A DNA stretch of 5,965 nucleotides, taken from Pseudomonadota bacterium. GTDB taxonomy: Bacteria; Pseudomonadota; Gammaproteobacteria; Steroidobacterales; Steroidobacteraceae. A program made the translations under genes and the position numbers. Location of the stretch: assembly GCA_947454665.1 (NCBI GenBank), contig CANGMU010000150.1, positions 1-5,965 on the forward strand, in the 5' to 3' direction. This document shows, piece by piece, positions 1-5,965 of this stretch. Numbering within the stretch: the stretch's first letter is position 1; every line of letters starts with the position of its first letter. Under the pieces are notes generated by a model that ran no database searches, was not told the DNA's origin, and saw only the letters and a program-made list of their open reading frames with translations.

Positions 1-136
1 CGCCACTCGGCCCGATGAAGCCACAGGTGGTGCCGCGTGGCACGACCAGGTCCAGCGCATCCACGGCCGTCTGCTCGCCGAAGCGTTTCACGACGCCCTG
101 CAAGCGCACGGCGTCTTCGTAATCTCCCGTTGCCAT
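1..136 (-). CDS. ABC transporter ATP-binding protein, N-terminal fragment (runs off left edge)
   Basis: Only the first 45 residues are in the window. They read MATGDYEDAVRLQGVVKRFG, continue through a segment like the usual ABC N-terminal beta strands (TAVDALDLVVPRGTTCGFIG), and end in GPSG, the beginning of a Walker A P-loop. This order is typical of ABC ATPase domains; the GTTCGFIGPSG wording recalls ATPases of the DrrA/CcmA (ABC-2 type exporter) group, but that sub-family call is inference from very little sequence. I chose the ATG at 134-136 because a strong ribosome binding site, GGAGG at 142-146, lies five bases upstream. The in-frame ATG just before it (137-139) would be only two bases from that site. 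The gene starts 13 bases after the stop codon of the acyl-CoA dehydrogenase and is probably co-transcribed with it. The signature motif, Walker B and any partner permease lie outside the window, so the substrate is unknown. Confidence 0.85.
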   Translation of the reverse strand, partial: MATGDYEDAVRLQGVVKRFGEQTAVDALDLVVPRGTTCGFIGPSG

Positions 137-141
137 CATCG

Positions 142-146
142 CCTCC
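142..146 (-). promoter_or_regulatory. Shine-Dalgarno site of the left ABC ATPase gene
   Basis: The minus strand reads GGAGG here, followed by CG and then two tandem ATG codons. Spacing is two bases to the first ATG and five to the second, so the site favours the second ATG (134-136). It sits in the 13-base gap after the dehydrogenase stop codon, which leaves no room for a separate promoter and supports translation from a shared transcript. Confidence 0.7.
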
Positions 147-149
147 GCG

Positions 150-1910
150 TCAGAGCTGCGCCGGATCCGTTTCCGTCACGCTGACCGCACCGGCCTGCAC
201 AATGCGCACAAGGCCATGGGCGCGCGGCAACACCTGGTCCGCATAGAAGCGCGCCGTGCGCAGCTTGCCTTCATAGAAATCGGTTTCAGCCGTGCCGGCG
301 GCCAAGGCCCGCGCGGCAATCGCGGCGCCCTTCGCCAGCATGGCACCGGCGAGGACCGTGCCACACAGTTCAAGGTAGGGCACCGACACCGCCTGCGCCG
401 CGGCCATCGATTCGGCCGACTGGCGCAACACGGATGCCGTGGCGGCCCGCAACAGCTCAAGGGCTTCACGCGTCGAAGCCTGCGCTTCGTCCGCACCGAG
501 GTCGGCCAGCAATTCATCGATCAGCGCATTCATCGCGGCGCCCTTGTCGCGGCCGAGCTTGCGGCCGATCAGGTCGTTCGACTGGATGCCCGTCGTGCCT
601 TCATAGATCGCGGCAACACGCACATCGCGCAGGAACTGCGCGGCGCCCGTCTCTTCGACGAAGCCCATGCCGCCATGGACCTGGATGCCCATGGACGTCA
701 CTTCGATCGCCGTCTCCGTGCACCAGCCCTTCACGATCGGCGTCAGCAACTCAGCGCGGAACAGCGCGGCCTCCCTTGCAGCTGGCTCGGCTTCGCGGTG
801 CGCGGCATCGAGCGACAGCGCCGCGGTGTAAGCCAGCGCCCGCATCGCCTCGATGCGCGAACGCATCGACAACAGCATGCGCTTCACGTCGGGATGGTTC
901 ACGATCGCGACCGACGCGCCGTCCTTCACGCCCACCGGCTTGCCCTGCACGCGGTTGCGCGCCCAGTCCAGCGCCTGCTGATAAGCGCGCTCCGACTGCG
1001 CGAGCCCCTGCACGCCCACCGACAGGCGGGCCGCATTCATCATCACGAACATGTGCTGCAAGCCGGTGTTCGGCTCGCCCATGAGATATCCGACCGCACC
1101 GTCTTTCTCGCCGAAGGCCATCACGCAGGTGGGGCTCGCATGCAGGCCCATCTTGTGTTCGATCGAGATGCAGCGGACGTCGTTCATTTCGCCCTGCGAA
1201 CCATCGTCCTTCAGCAAGTACTTGGGCACGAGGAACATCGATATGCCGCGCGTGCCGGCCGGCGCGCCGTCGATGCGGGCGAGCACGAGATGGACGATGT
1301 TGTCCGTCATGTCGTGGTCGCCGTAGGTGATGAAGATCTTCTGGCCGAAGATGCGATAACGGTCGCCATCGGCCACCGCACGCGAACGCAGCAACGCCAG
1401 GTCCGAGCCCGCCTGCGCTTCGGTGAGGTTCATCGTCCCCATCCACTCGCCGCTGACGAGCTTCTCGACGAAAGGCTGCACAGCATCGCCGCTGCCCGAA
1501 CCCGCAATGGCCTCGACCGCGCCACGCGCCAGCGAGGTGCCGAGGTAAAAGGCCATGTTCGAGGCGAACATGATCTCTTCGACCGCGTTGTTCACCGTAT
1601 GCGGCATGCCCTGGCCGCCCAGATCGCCCGGCACGGACATCTGTGTCCAGCCGCCCTCGATGTAAGAGGCGTAGGCCTCTTTCAGTCCCTTCGGTACCTG
1701 CACGCCTTCCGGCGTCCAGCGGGCGCCTTCGACGTCCCCGGGCCGATTCAGCGGCTCCAGAACATTTTCGCCGAATTTGGCTGCTTCTTCGAGGATGCTG
1801 TCAGCCAGTTCGCCGGCGTAGTCGACATCGGCGTAGTAAGCGGAAAGGCGGTCGTCGCCGAGCAGTTCGTGCAGCACGAACTGCATGTCACGGAGGGGTG
1901 CGCGGTACAT
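150..1910 (-). CDS. Acyl-CoA dehydrogenase, long DmdC-like family with extra C-terminal domain
   Basis: This 586-residue flavoprotein should remove two hydrogens from the alpha-beta bond of an acyl-CoA thioester and pass the electrons to an electron-transfer flavoprotein in the cytoplasm. Domains in order: helical N-terminal domain (about 35-155), beta middle domain (about 157-270, with the flavin-binding stretch MNLTEAQAGSDL at 160-171), helical C-terminal domain (about 280-450, with VHGGMGFVEETGAAQ at 411-425), then an extra domain of about 120 residues (465-586). That extra domain marks the roughly 590-600 residue family that includes DmdC, the methylmercaptopropionyl-CoA dehydrogenase. 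The probable catalytic base is Glu437 in IYEGTTGIQ, so the enzyme looks active. The start MYRAPLRDM fits the family N-terminus; the reading frame stays open 42 codons further upstream, but that stretch overlaps the LysR gene. The ribosome site is weak (GGGGA, four bases away). Many bacteria without DMSP metabolism carry such paralogues, so the acyl substrate stays open. Confidence 0.95.
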   Translation of the reverse strand: MYRAPLRDMQFVLHELLGDDRLSAYYADVDYAGELADSILEEAAKFGENVLEPLNRPGDVEGARWTPEGVQVPKGLKEAYASYIEGGWTQMSVPGDLGGQGMPHTVNNAVEEIMFASNMAFYLGTSLARGAVEAIAGSGSGDAVQPFVEKLVSGEWMGTMNLTEAQAGSDLALLRSRAVADGDRYRIFGQKIFITYGDHDMTDNIVHLVLARIDGAPAGTRGISMFLVPKYLLKDDGSQGEMNDVRCISIEHKMGLHASPTCVMAFGEKDGAVGYLMGEPNTGLQHMFVMMNAARLSVGVQGLAQSERAYQQALDWARNRVQGKPVGVKDGASVAIVNHPDVKRMLLSMRSRIEAMRALAYTAALSLDAAHREAEPAAREAALFRAELLTPIVKGWCTETAIEVTSMGIQVHGGMGFVEETGAAQFLRDVRVAAIYEGTTGIQSNDLIGRKLGRDKGAAMNALIDELLADLGADEAQASTREALELLRAATASVLRQSAESMAAAQAVSVPYLELCGTVLAGAMLAKGAAIAARALAAGTAETDFYEGKLRTARFYADQVLPRAHGLVRIVQAGAVSVTETDPAQL

Positions 1911-1947
1911 GGTGTCCCCGGAACGGATAGATCCGGTGATTCTAGCC
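1911..1947 (-). other. Short LysR-dehydrogenase intergenic gap with a weak dyad
   Basis: The 37 bases between the LysR stop and the dehydrogenase start contain a small inverted repeat, CCGGA at 1918-1922 and TCCGG at 1932-1936, with a nine-base spacer. There is no U-tract after it on the minus strand, so it does not look like a terminator. A TAGAAT hexamer (1939-1944, minus strand) resembles a -10 box but has no recognisable -35 partner in the GC-rich end of the LysR gene. The simplest reading is transcription running from the LysR gene into the dehydrogenase. Confidence 0.35.
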
Positions 1948-2865
1948 TCAGCGCGCGGCGGGCGCCCCGGCCAGGACCGGCACGATGTTCGCCGCCAGGA
2001 ATTCCACGAAGCTGCGCACGGCCGGCTCGGTCGCACGGCCTGCCGGGCTCACGGCCGTCAGCTCCACGCGGTCAGCCACCTGCCAGTCCGGCAGCACGCG
2101 CAGGAGCTTCTTCATGGCCAGGCCATTACGGCACAGGAATTCAGGCACGACGCCGATCCCCAAACCCGCCGCCACTGCGGAATGCAGCGCCTGCGGGTCT
2201 TCCGACGTGAGGCGCGGCGTGCAGGGAATCGAGACGGTGCCGCCATCCTTCGACAGGCGCAGCGCCGGCGTCGCATCCGTTGTCGACCAGAGCAGCGCCT
2301 GCGCGCCGAGGTCGCTGGGTGCCTGCGGCACCGTTTTGCCCACGAAATAGGCTGGCGACGCACAGAGGATCATCGGTGGCGAACCCAGGCTGCTGGCCAC
2401 TTCGCCCTCGGCGAGGCGCCCATCGCTGCGCAGCTCCACGTCGAAGCCGCCGAGCTCTCCGTCTTCGCCGACCTCGCCCGCATTCACGAGCCGCAGCGTG
2501 ACCTCGGGGAAGCGCTCCAGGAAGCGCGGCACCAGGGGCGCAACGAGCAGGCGGCCATAGGCCTGGCCCACGGAAACGCGCAGCACCGCGCCCACAGCCA
2601 CGGGGACCAGCGCCACACGCGCAGCCTCGGCCTCGAGCGCCACACGCTGGCAATGGACGAGGATCGAACGACCGGCAGTGGTCAGCGAAATACGGCGGGT
2701 GGTGCGCTCCAGGAGGCGGACGCCGAGCTCACGCTCCAGCTGGGCGACGGAGCGGCTGATGCGGACCTTGGGGACCTGAAGGATGCGGGCGGCGGCCGTG
2801 AAGCCGTTCATCTCGACCACCTTGGCAAAGATCACCATATCATCGGCAATCATCGAATGTGCCAT
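1948..2865 (-). CDS. LysR-family transcriptional regulator, CrgA-like
   Basis: This 305-residue protein has normal LysR length and layout. A winged helix-turn-helix DNA-binding domain covers about residues 8-67 (core GFTAAARILQVPKVRISRSV and the wing LLERTTRRISLTTAG), a linker helix follows (about 68-92), and the rest is a periplasmic-binding-protein-like effector domain (about 93-297) with the family hallmark AAGLGIGVVPEF at 232-243. The VPK recognition-helix start, the RTTRRISLT wing and the short effector domain resemble the CrgA/AaeR-like branch, which often senses aromatic or small acidic compounds; this is a resemblance only. The start at MAHSMIADDM was chosen because it lies behind a G-rich stretch (GGGGGA at 2877-2882), although the 11-base spacing is long; Met5 is a possible alternative with no visible ribosome site. 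It lies 37 bases upstream of the acyl-CoA dehydrogenase in the same direction and is a candidate regulator of it and of itself. Confidence 0.93.
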   Translation of the reverse strand: MAHSMIADDMVIFAKVVEMNGFTAAARILQVPKVRISRSVAQLERELGVRLLERTTRRISLTTAGRSILVHCQRVALEAEAARVALVPVAVGAVLRVSVGQAYGRLLVAPLVPRFLERFPEVTLRLVNAGEVGEDGELGGFDVELRSDGRLAEGEVASSLGSPPMILCASPAYFVGKTVPQAPSDLGAQALLWSTTDATPALRLSKDGGTVSIPCTPRLTSEDPQALHSAVAAGLGIGVVPEFLCRNGLAMKKLLRVLPDWQVADRVELTAVSPAGRATEPAVRSFVEFLAANIVPVLAGAPAAR

Positions 2866-2869
2866 GGTT

Positions 2870-2905
2870 GCGACAATCCCCCGTCGTTATGAGCAGGATT
2901 GTAGC
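2870..2905. promoter_or_regulatory. Candidate operator: inverted repeat before the LysR gene
   Basis: The left arm GCGACAATCC (2870-2879) and right arm GGATTGTAGC (2896-2905) match as an inverted repeat at nine of ten positions, separated by 16 bases. The right arm covers the TACAAT -10-like box and the left arm ends four bases before the LysR start codon. LysR-type regulators commonly bind imperfect dyads and repress their own promoters, so an autoregulatory site is a reasonable inference. The spacing is wider than a single classical T-N11-A box. The two arms could also base-pair in a transcript started further upstream. Confidence 0.4.
2898..2903 (-). promoter_or_regulatory. Candidate -10 box for the LysR gene
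   Basis: The minus strand reads TACAAT, five of six matches to the sigma-70 consensus TATAAT, 32 bases upstream of the LysR start codon. It stands out in otherwise GC-rich sequence. No good -35 hexamer is found 16-18 bases further upstream (GCCTTC or similar), so the promoter would be weak or need an activator. It overlaps an arm of the inverted repeat at 2870-2905. Confidence 0.4.
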
Positions 2906-2914
2906 GTGAGAAGC

Positions 2915-2927
2915 AGCCTCGAAGGCT
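2915..2927 (-). terminator. Small hairpin over the permease stop codon, possible weak terminator
   Basis: On the minus strand AGCCT (2927-2923), TCG and AGGCT (2919-2915) form a perfect five-base-pair stem with a three-base loop, extendable by one G-U pair. It begins inside the TAG stop of the permease gene and is followed by CTTCTC rather than a clean run of U. The stem is short and the tail poor, so efficient intrinsic termination is doubtful. It lies where the ABC operon should end and before the LysR promoter candidate. Confidence 0.25.
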
Positions 2928-5415
2928 AGCCCTGTCGCAACACGCTCATCGGCGAGCGACGCAGCGCCCCGCGCGTGGCCCAGTAGCCCGCGCCGCAGAC
3001 CAGGCCGATGCCGGCGCCGAAGCCCTCCACCCACAACAGCGGGTCAGGCCTGTAAGGCACGTCCAGCATCCGCGTGGCCACCAGATAGCCGGCCAGCGAG
3101 GCGATCCCCACGGCCAGCAGCGCCGCCAGGAAGCCGATCGCCCCGAACTCCACCACGACGCCCTGCATCACCATCCGGCCCGGTGCACCCAGGGTGCGCA
3201 GCACCGCGCTTTCGTAGCGGCGTTCGTCGCGACTGGCCTGCACGGCCGCCAGCAGCACGGTCAGGCCCGCTGCCAGCGTGAACAGAAAGACGCCCTGCAC
3301 GGCAAGCACGGCCTTGTCGATGATCGATCGCAGCTGCGCCAGCAGGTCTTCCATGTCGAACACCGACACGGACGGGAAGCGATGCACGAGGTCCGCGATG
3401 GCACTGGCCTTGTCCGGCGCGTAGCGCGCGCTGGTCATGAACGTGCCGGCCGTCGCATCGAGCAATCCCGGCGGAAACACGAGGAAGAAGTTCGGCTGCA
3501 GGCTGTCCCACTTCACGTTGCGGAAGCTGGCGATGGACGCCTCGTAGGCTTCGCCTGCGATGTCGAAGCTGAGTGTGTCGCCGAGCTTCAGGCCCAGCGA
3601 TTCCTGGTATTCCGTGGACACCGACACCAACGGCTTGCCGACGTCATCCGCCGTGAACCAACGCCCGGCCGTGATCGTGTTGCCGACGCCAAGCTCCGCA
3701 GCCCAACTGAGGTTCTGCTCGCGCTGCGCGAAGCCTTCAGCACGGGAATTCGCAAAGCGTCGGCCGGCGACCTTTTCGCCGTTGATGGCCGTCATGCGCG
3801 CCCGGATCATCGGAAACATGCGCGTCGTCTGGCCACCCTGCTGTGCGATGAAGGCCGAAAAGCTCTCGCGCTCATCTGGCGGAATGTTCACGAAGAAGTA
3901 GTTCGGCGCATCGGCCGGCAGGCTCGAACGCCAGCTCGTGATGAGGTCGCCGCGGATCACCGCCAGCAACAACAGCGCAGTCAGCCCGATGCCGAAAGCG
4001 ATGATCTGCACGACGCTGCCTGCGCGCCGCCGCGCCAGGTTCGCCAGCCCATAGCGCCAGGCCACGCCCGCGCTCCCGCGCAGCATCGATGCGATCTTCA
4101 CGAGCAGGAAACCCGCGCCAGCCAGCAACAACACGACGCCCGCGATACCGACCGTAAACCACAGCGCGAGCCAGACGTCGCGCGTGACCCAGGCCACCAG
4201 GGCCGCGATCGCCAGGGCCGCAGGACCGAAGGCCAGCAGCGCTGCCAGCTTGGGCGGATCCACATCCCGGCGTAGCACACGGATCGCCGGCACGCGCGAC
4301 AACCGCAGCAAGGGCGGCAGGGCGAAACCGGTGAGCAGCAGCACCGCCGACGCGAACCCCATGCCCAGCGGCGCAAGTCCCGGCGGCGGCAGATCGGCGG
4401 CCAGCAGGTCCTGCAGCAGCGACAGCAACCAGGTCTGCGCAGCAAAGCCCAGCGCGGAGCCGACGACCGTCGCCATGCAGGCCAGGGCCACCAGCTGCGC
4501 GAGCGTCACGCCCAGCACGAAGCCTTCGGTCGCGCCCAGCGTCTTGAGCAGCGCGACGATGTCGAGATGCCGCTGCACGTAACGGCGTGCCGTCATCGCC
4601 ACCGCCACCGCACAGAGCAGTACCGCGGCGAGGCTCGCCAGCAGCAGGAATTTCGAGGCCCGGGTCGCCGCATTGCCCACTTCAGGGCTGGCTTCGCGCA
4701 GGTCGCGCAGACGTTCGCCCGGCTGCCGCTTGTCATCGAGCCAGGATCCAAACTGCGCCACCGGCTTTGCGCTGCCGGAAAAAAGCACGACATGACGCAC
4801 GCGGCTGCCCGGCTGTATCAGCTGCGTGCCGGGCACATCCGCCACGTTCATCAGCAGCGTGGGCGCGAGGTCGACGAAGCCCGAGCCCTGGTCCGGACGC
4901 GAGACCAGCACGCGTGCGATCCGCAAACTGAGCGCACCCACCTCGAGGCGGTCTCCCACCTGCGCACCGAGGGCAGCCATCAGGCGCGAATCCGGCCATG
5001 CCTCGCCGGGTCCCGGGATGTCGCGCGTGGCGGCGGGCGTGCCGAAGGCCTTGTCCGAGACGCGGACCGTGCCACGCAACGGATAGCGATCCGCCACGGC
5101 ATAGAGGTTCGCGAGCTGCGAGGCATCCCCGTGCAGCACGACGGAGAGCATCGTGGTGGCGCGGCTGGTCGCCAGCCCGCGCCGGGTTGCTTCAGCGGCA
5201 TAGCCGTCACTGATCGTGTTCGGGGATTGCAGGCGCAGGTCCGCGCCCAGCACTTCGCTCGCCTGCAGTCGCATCGCCTGGTCGACGCGATCGACCAGGA
5301 GCCCCACGCCCGACAGCGCGGCCACCGCCACGGTGAGCGCGAGCAGCAGCACGCCCAGTTCGCCGGAGCGCCACTCCCGCGCCAGCGTCCGCAGGCCCAG
5401 TGTCAGCGCGCGCAT
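2926..5415 (-). CDS. ybbP: YbbP-type ABC transporter permease (FtsX/MacB superfamily)
   Basis: This 829-residue protein is the membrane subunit of an ABC module of the MacB/LolCDE superfamily, close in length to E. coli YbbP. Ten hydrophobic segments can be read at about 20-41, 256-276, 300-328, 352-372, 390-410, 415-438, 467-487, 704-726, 749-780 and 793-813. Two large hydrophilic domains (42-255 and 488-703) fall on the periplasmic side in this topology. The FtsX-type core appears twice, as LDIVALLKTLGATEGFVLG (285-303) and YESAVLRTLGAPGRMVMQG (734-752), showing internal duplication; these short cytoplasmic segments are where the ATPase is expected to dock. The start MRALTLGLRTLAREWRSGEL fits the family N-terminus. 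The frame is open 15 codons further upstream, but that stretch overlaps the ATPase gene. The start lies four bases after the ATPase stop, with GAGG overlapping that stop, which suggests translational coupling. COG naming links the family to lysophospholipase L1 (TesA) because of gene neighbourhood in E. coli; the transported substrate is not firmly known. Confidence 0.92.
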   Translation of the reverse strand: MRALTLGLRTLAREWRSGELGVLLLALTVAVAALSGVGLLVDRVDQAMRLQASEVLGADLRLQSPNTISDGYAAEATRRGLATSRATTMLSVVLHGDASQLANLYAVADRYPLRGTVRVSDKAFGTPAATRDIPGPGEAWPDSRLMAALGAQVGDRLEVGALSLRIARVLVSRPDQGSGFVDLAPTLLMNVADVPGTQLIQPGSRVRHVVLFSGSAKPVAQFGSWLDDKRQPGERLRDLREASPEVGNAATRASKFLLLASLAAVLLCAVAVAMTARRYVQRHLDIVALLKTLGATEGFVLGVTLAQLVALACMATVVGSALGFAAQTWLLSLLQDLLAADLPPPGLAPLGMGFASAVLLLTGFALPPLLRLSRVPAIRVLRRDVDPPKLAALLAFGPAALAIAALVAWVTRDVWLALWFTVGIAGVVLLLAGAGFLLVKIASMLRGSAGVAWRYGLANLARRRAGSVVQIIAFGIGLTALLLLAVIRGDLITSWRSSLPADAPNYFFVNIPPDERESFSAFIAQQGGQTTRMFPMIRARMTAINGEKVAGRRFANSRAEGFAQREQNLSWAAELGVGNTITAGRWFTADDVGKPLVSVSTEYQESLGLKLGDTLSFDIAGEAYEASIASFRNVKWDSLQPNFFLVFPPGLLDATAGTFMTSARYAPDKASAIADLVHRFPSVSVFDMEDLLAQLRSIIDKAVLAVQGVFLFTLAAGLTVLLAAVQASRDERRYESAVLRTLGAPGRMVMQGVVVEFGAIGFLAALLAVGIASLAGYLVATRMLDVPYRPDPLLWVEGFGAGIGLVCGAGYWATRGALRRSPMSVLRQG

Positions 5416-5419
5416 CACC

Positions 5420-5965
5420 TCAGGCCAGCCTGCCGGCCGACATCCGCAGCACGCGGCCACAGCGACCGGCCAGTTCCGCGTCGTGCGTCACCAGCACCAG
5501 CGTCGTGCCGATCTCGGCGTTCAGCGCAAAGAGCAGCTGCCAGATCGCATGGCCCGTCGCCGTATCGAGGTTGCCCGTGGGCTCATCTGCAAAAAGCACG
5601 GCCGGCTGCATCACCAGCGCGCGCGCCAGCGCGACGCGCTGCTGCTCGCCACCGGAGAGCTGCCGCGGGTAATGCCCTCGACGGGCGCCCAGCCCGACGC
5701 GATCCAGCAGGCTCGCAGCGGTCTTGCGCGCATCCGCTTGGCCTGCCAGCTCCAGCGGCAGCATCACGTTTTCGAGCGCGGTCAGCGAGGGCAGGAGGTG
5801 GAAGGACTGGAACACGAAACCGACCCGCTCGGCCCGCACGCGCGCCCGCGCATCCTCGGACAGCGTGGTGATCTCCGTCCCCGCGAGCCAGATGCGTCCC
5901 GAGGTCGGTTGATCCAGCCCAGCAAGCAAGGCCAGCAGCGTCGACTTGCCGGCACCGGACGCGCC
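5420..5965 (-). CDS. ybbA: YbbA/LolD-type ABC transporter ATP-binding protein (5' end beyond right edge)
   Basis: The visible 181 residues start exactly at the P-loop, GASGAGKST, so only an N-terminal piece, probably about 40-50 residues, is missing. All later ATPase motifs are present, numbered from the first visible residue: Q-loop Gln53 in VGFVFQSFHLLPSLT, signature LSGGEQQ (103-109), Walker B VLFADEP with Asp127 and Glu128, then TGNLD, and the H-loop histidine 161 in LVTHD. The FQSFHLLPSLTALENVMLPLEL and ADEPTGNLD wording is typical of the LolD/MacB/YbbA group, which hydrolyses ATP to drive mechanotransmission through FtsX-like permeases. Its gene ends four bases before the ten-segment permease gene, so the two surely form one transporter. 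YbbA rather than LolD is chosen because of the large YbbP-type partner. In E. coli this pair lies next to tesA; whether that holds here is beyond the window. Confidence 0.93.
   Translation of the reverse strand, partial: GASGAGKSTLLALLAGLDQPTSGRIWLAGTEITTLSEDARARVRAERVGFVFQSFHLLPSLTALENVMLPLELAGQADARKTAASLLDRVGLGARRGHYPRQLSGGEQQRVALARALVMQPAVLFADEPTGNLDTATGHAIWQLLFALNAEIGTTLVLVTHDAELAGRCGRVLRMSAGRLA

Noticed and set aside
1918..1936. CCGGA/TCCGG inverted repeat as a terminator after the LysR gene.
   Set aside because: Only five base pairs with a nine-base loop and no U-tract after it; too weak for an intrinsic terminator.
1939..1944. TAGAAT on the minus strand as a dedicated dehydrogenase promoter.
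   Set aside because: No -35-like hexamer at suitable spacing; upstream sequence is a GC-only run. A single hexamer match is expected by chance.
1911..2036. In-frame upstream extension of the acyl-CoA dehydrogenase by 42 codons.
   Set aside because: It overlaps the end of the LysR gene, its translation (Arg-, Ser- and Trp-rich) does not resemble the family, and MYRAPLRDM at 1910 matches the usual N-terminus.
216..2210. Very long open frame of 664 codons on the plus strand opposite the dehydrogenase.
   Set aside because: It is antisense to a clearly conserved enzyme gene, crosses the intergenic gap into the LysR gene, has no recognisable domain and is rich in Arg, His and Ala, as expected for a shadow frame in high-GC DNA.
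5416..5460. In-frame upstream start of the permease, 15 codons earlier.
   Set aside because: The extra residues include four cysteine/glycine-rich positions unlike the family, overlap the ATPase coding end, and the ATG at 5413-5415 gives the expected MRALTLGLRTL start.
4567..5871. Open frame of 434 codons on the plus strand opposite the permease and ATPase genes.
   Set aside because: It spans the junction of two well-recognised genes on the other strand, has low-complexity Arg/Ala/Pro-rich translation and no motif; a shadow of GC-rich codon use.
1..5965. Two ABC ATPase fragments at opposite ends as parts of one transporter or a duplicated gene.
   Set aside because: Their P-loops (GPSG versus GASGAGKST) differ, the left one resembles ABC-2-type ATPases and the right one the LolD/YbbA group. 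They lie in different gene blocks.

Overview
The window is GC-rich DNA with tightly packed genes, all five read from the minus strand. The gene content (a YbbA/YbbP-type exporter, a CrgA-like LysR regulator and a long DmdC-type acyl-CoA dehydrogenase) suggests a high-GC beta- or gammaproteobacterium. Burkholderiales or Xanthomonadales/Rhodanobacteraceae are plausible, but this is an impression from the protein sequences, not a database result.

In transcription order, from the right edge to the left: (1) the C-terminal 181 residues of an ABC ATPase of the YbbA/LolD type, cut by the window edge at its Walker A motif; (2) four bases later, a complete 829-residue YbbP-type permease with ten predicted membrane segments and two large periplasmic domains; (3) a 60-base gap holding a small hairpin over the permease stop codon, a good -10-like hexamer and two overlapping inverted repeats; (4) a 305-residue LysR-family regulator; (5) after 37 bases, a 586-residue acyl-CoA dehydrogenase of the long DmdC-like family with its catalytic glutamate present; (6) after 13 bases and with a good ribosome binding site, the first 45 residues of a second, unrelated ABC ATPase, cut by the left edge at its Walker A motif.

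The genes form two likely functional blocks. The YbbA/YbbP pair should be one ABC module of the MacB/LolCDE superfamily, which works on substrates at the periplasmic face of the inner membrane. The second block, regulator, dehydrogenase and ABC ATPase, is spaced like an operon: the LysR protein could control itself and the genes behind it, and the dehydrogenase would oxidise an acyl-CoA whose identity cannot be read from sequence. Whether the left ATPase is functionally linked to the dehydrogenase depends on genes beyond the window.

I found no RNA genes, mobile elements, CRISPR arrays or long repeats, and no convincing new system. The most interesting non-coding structure is the pair of competing inverted repeats in front of the LysR gene.
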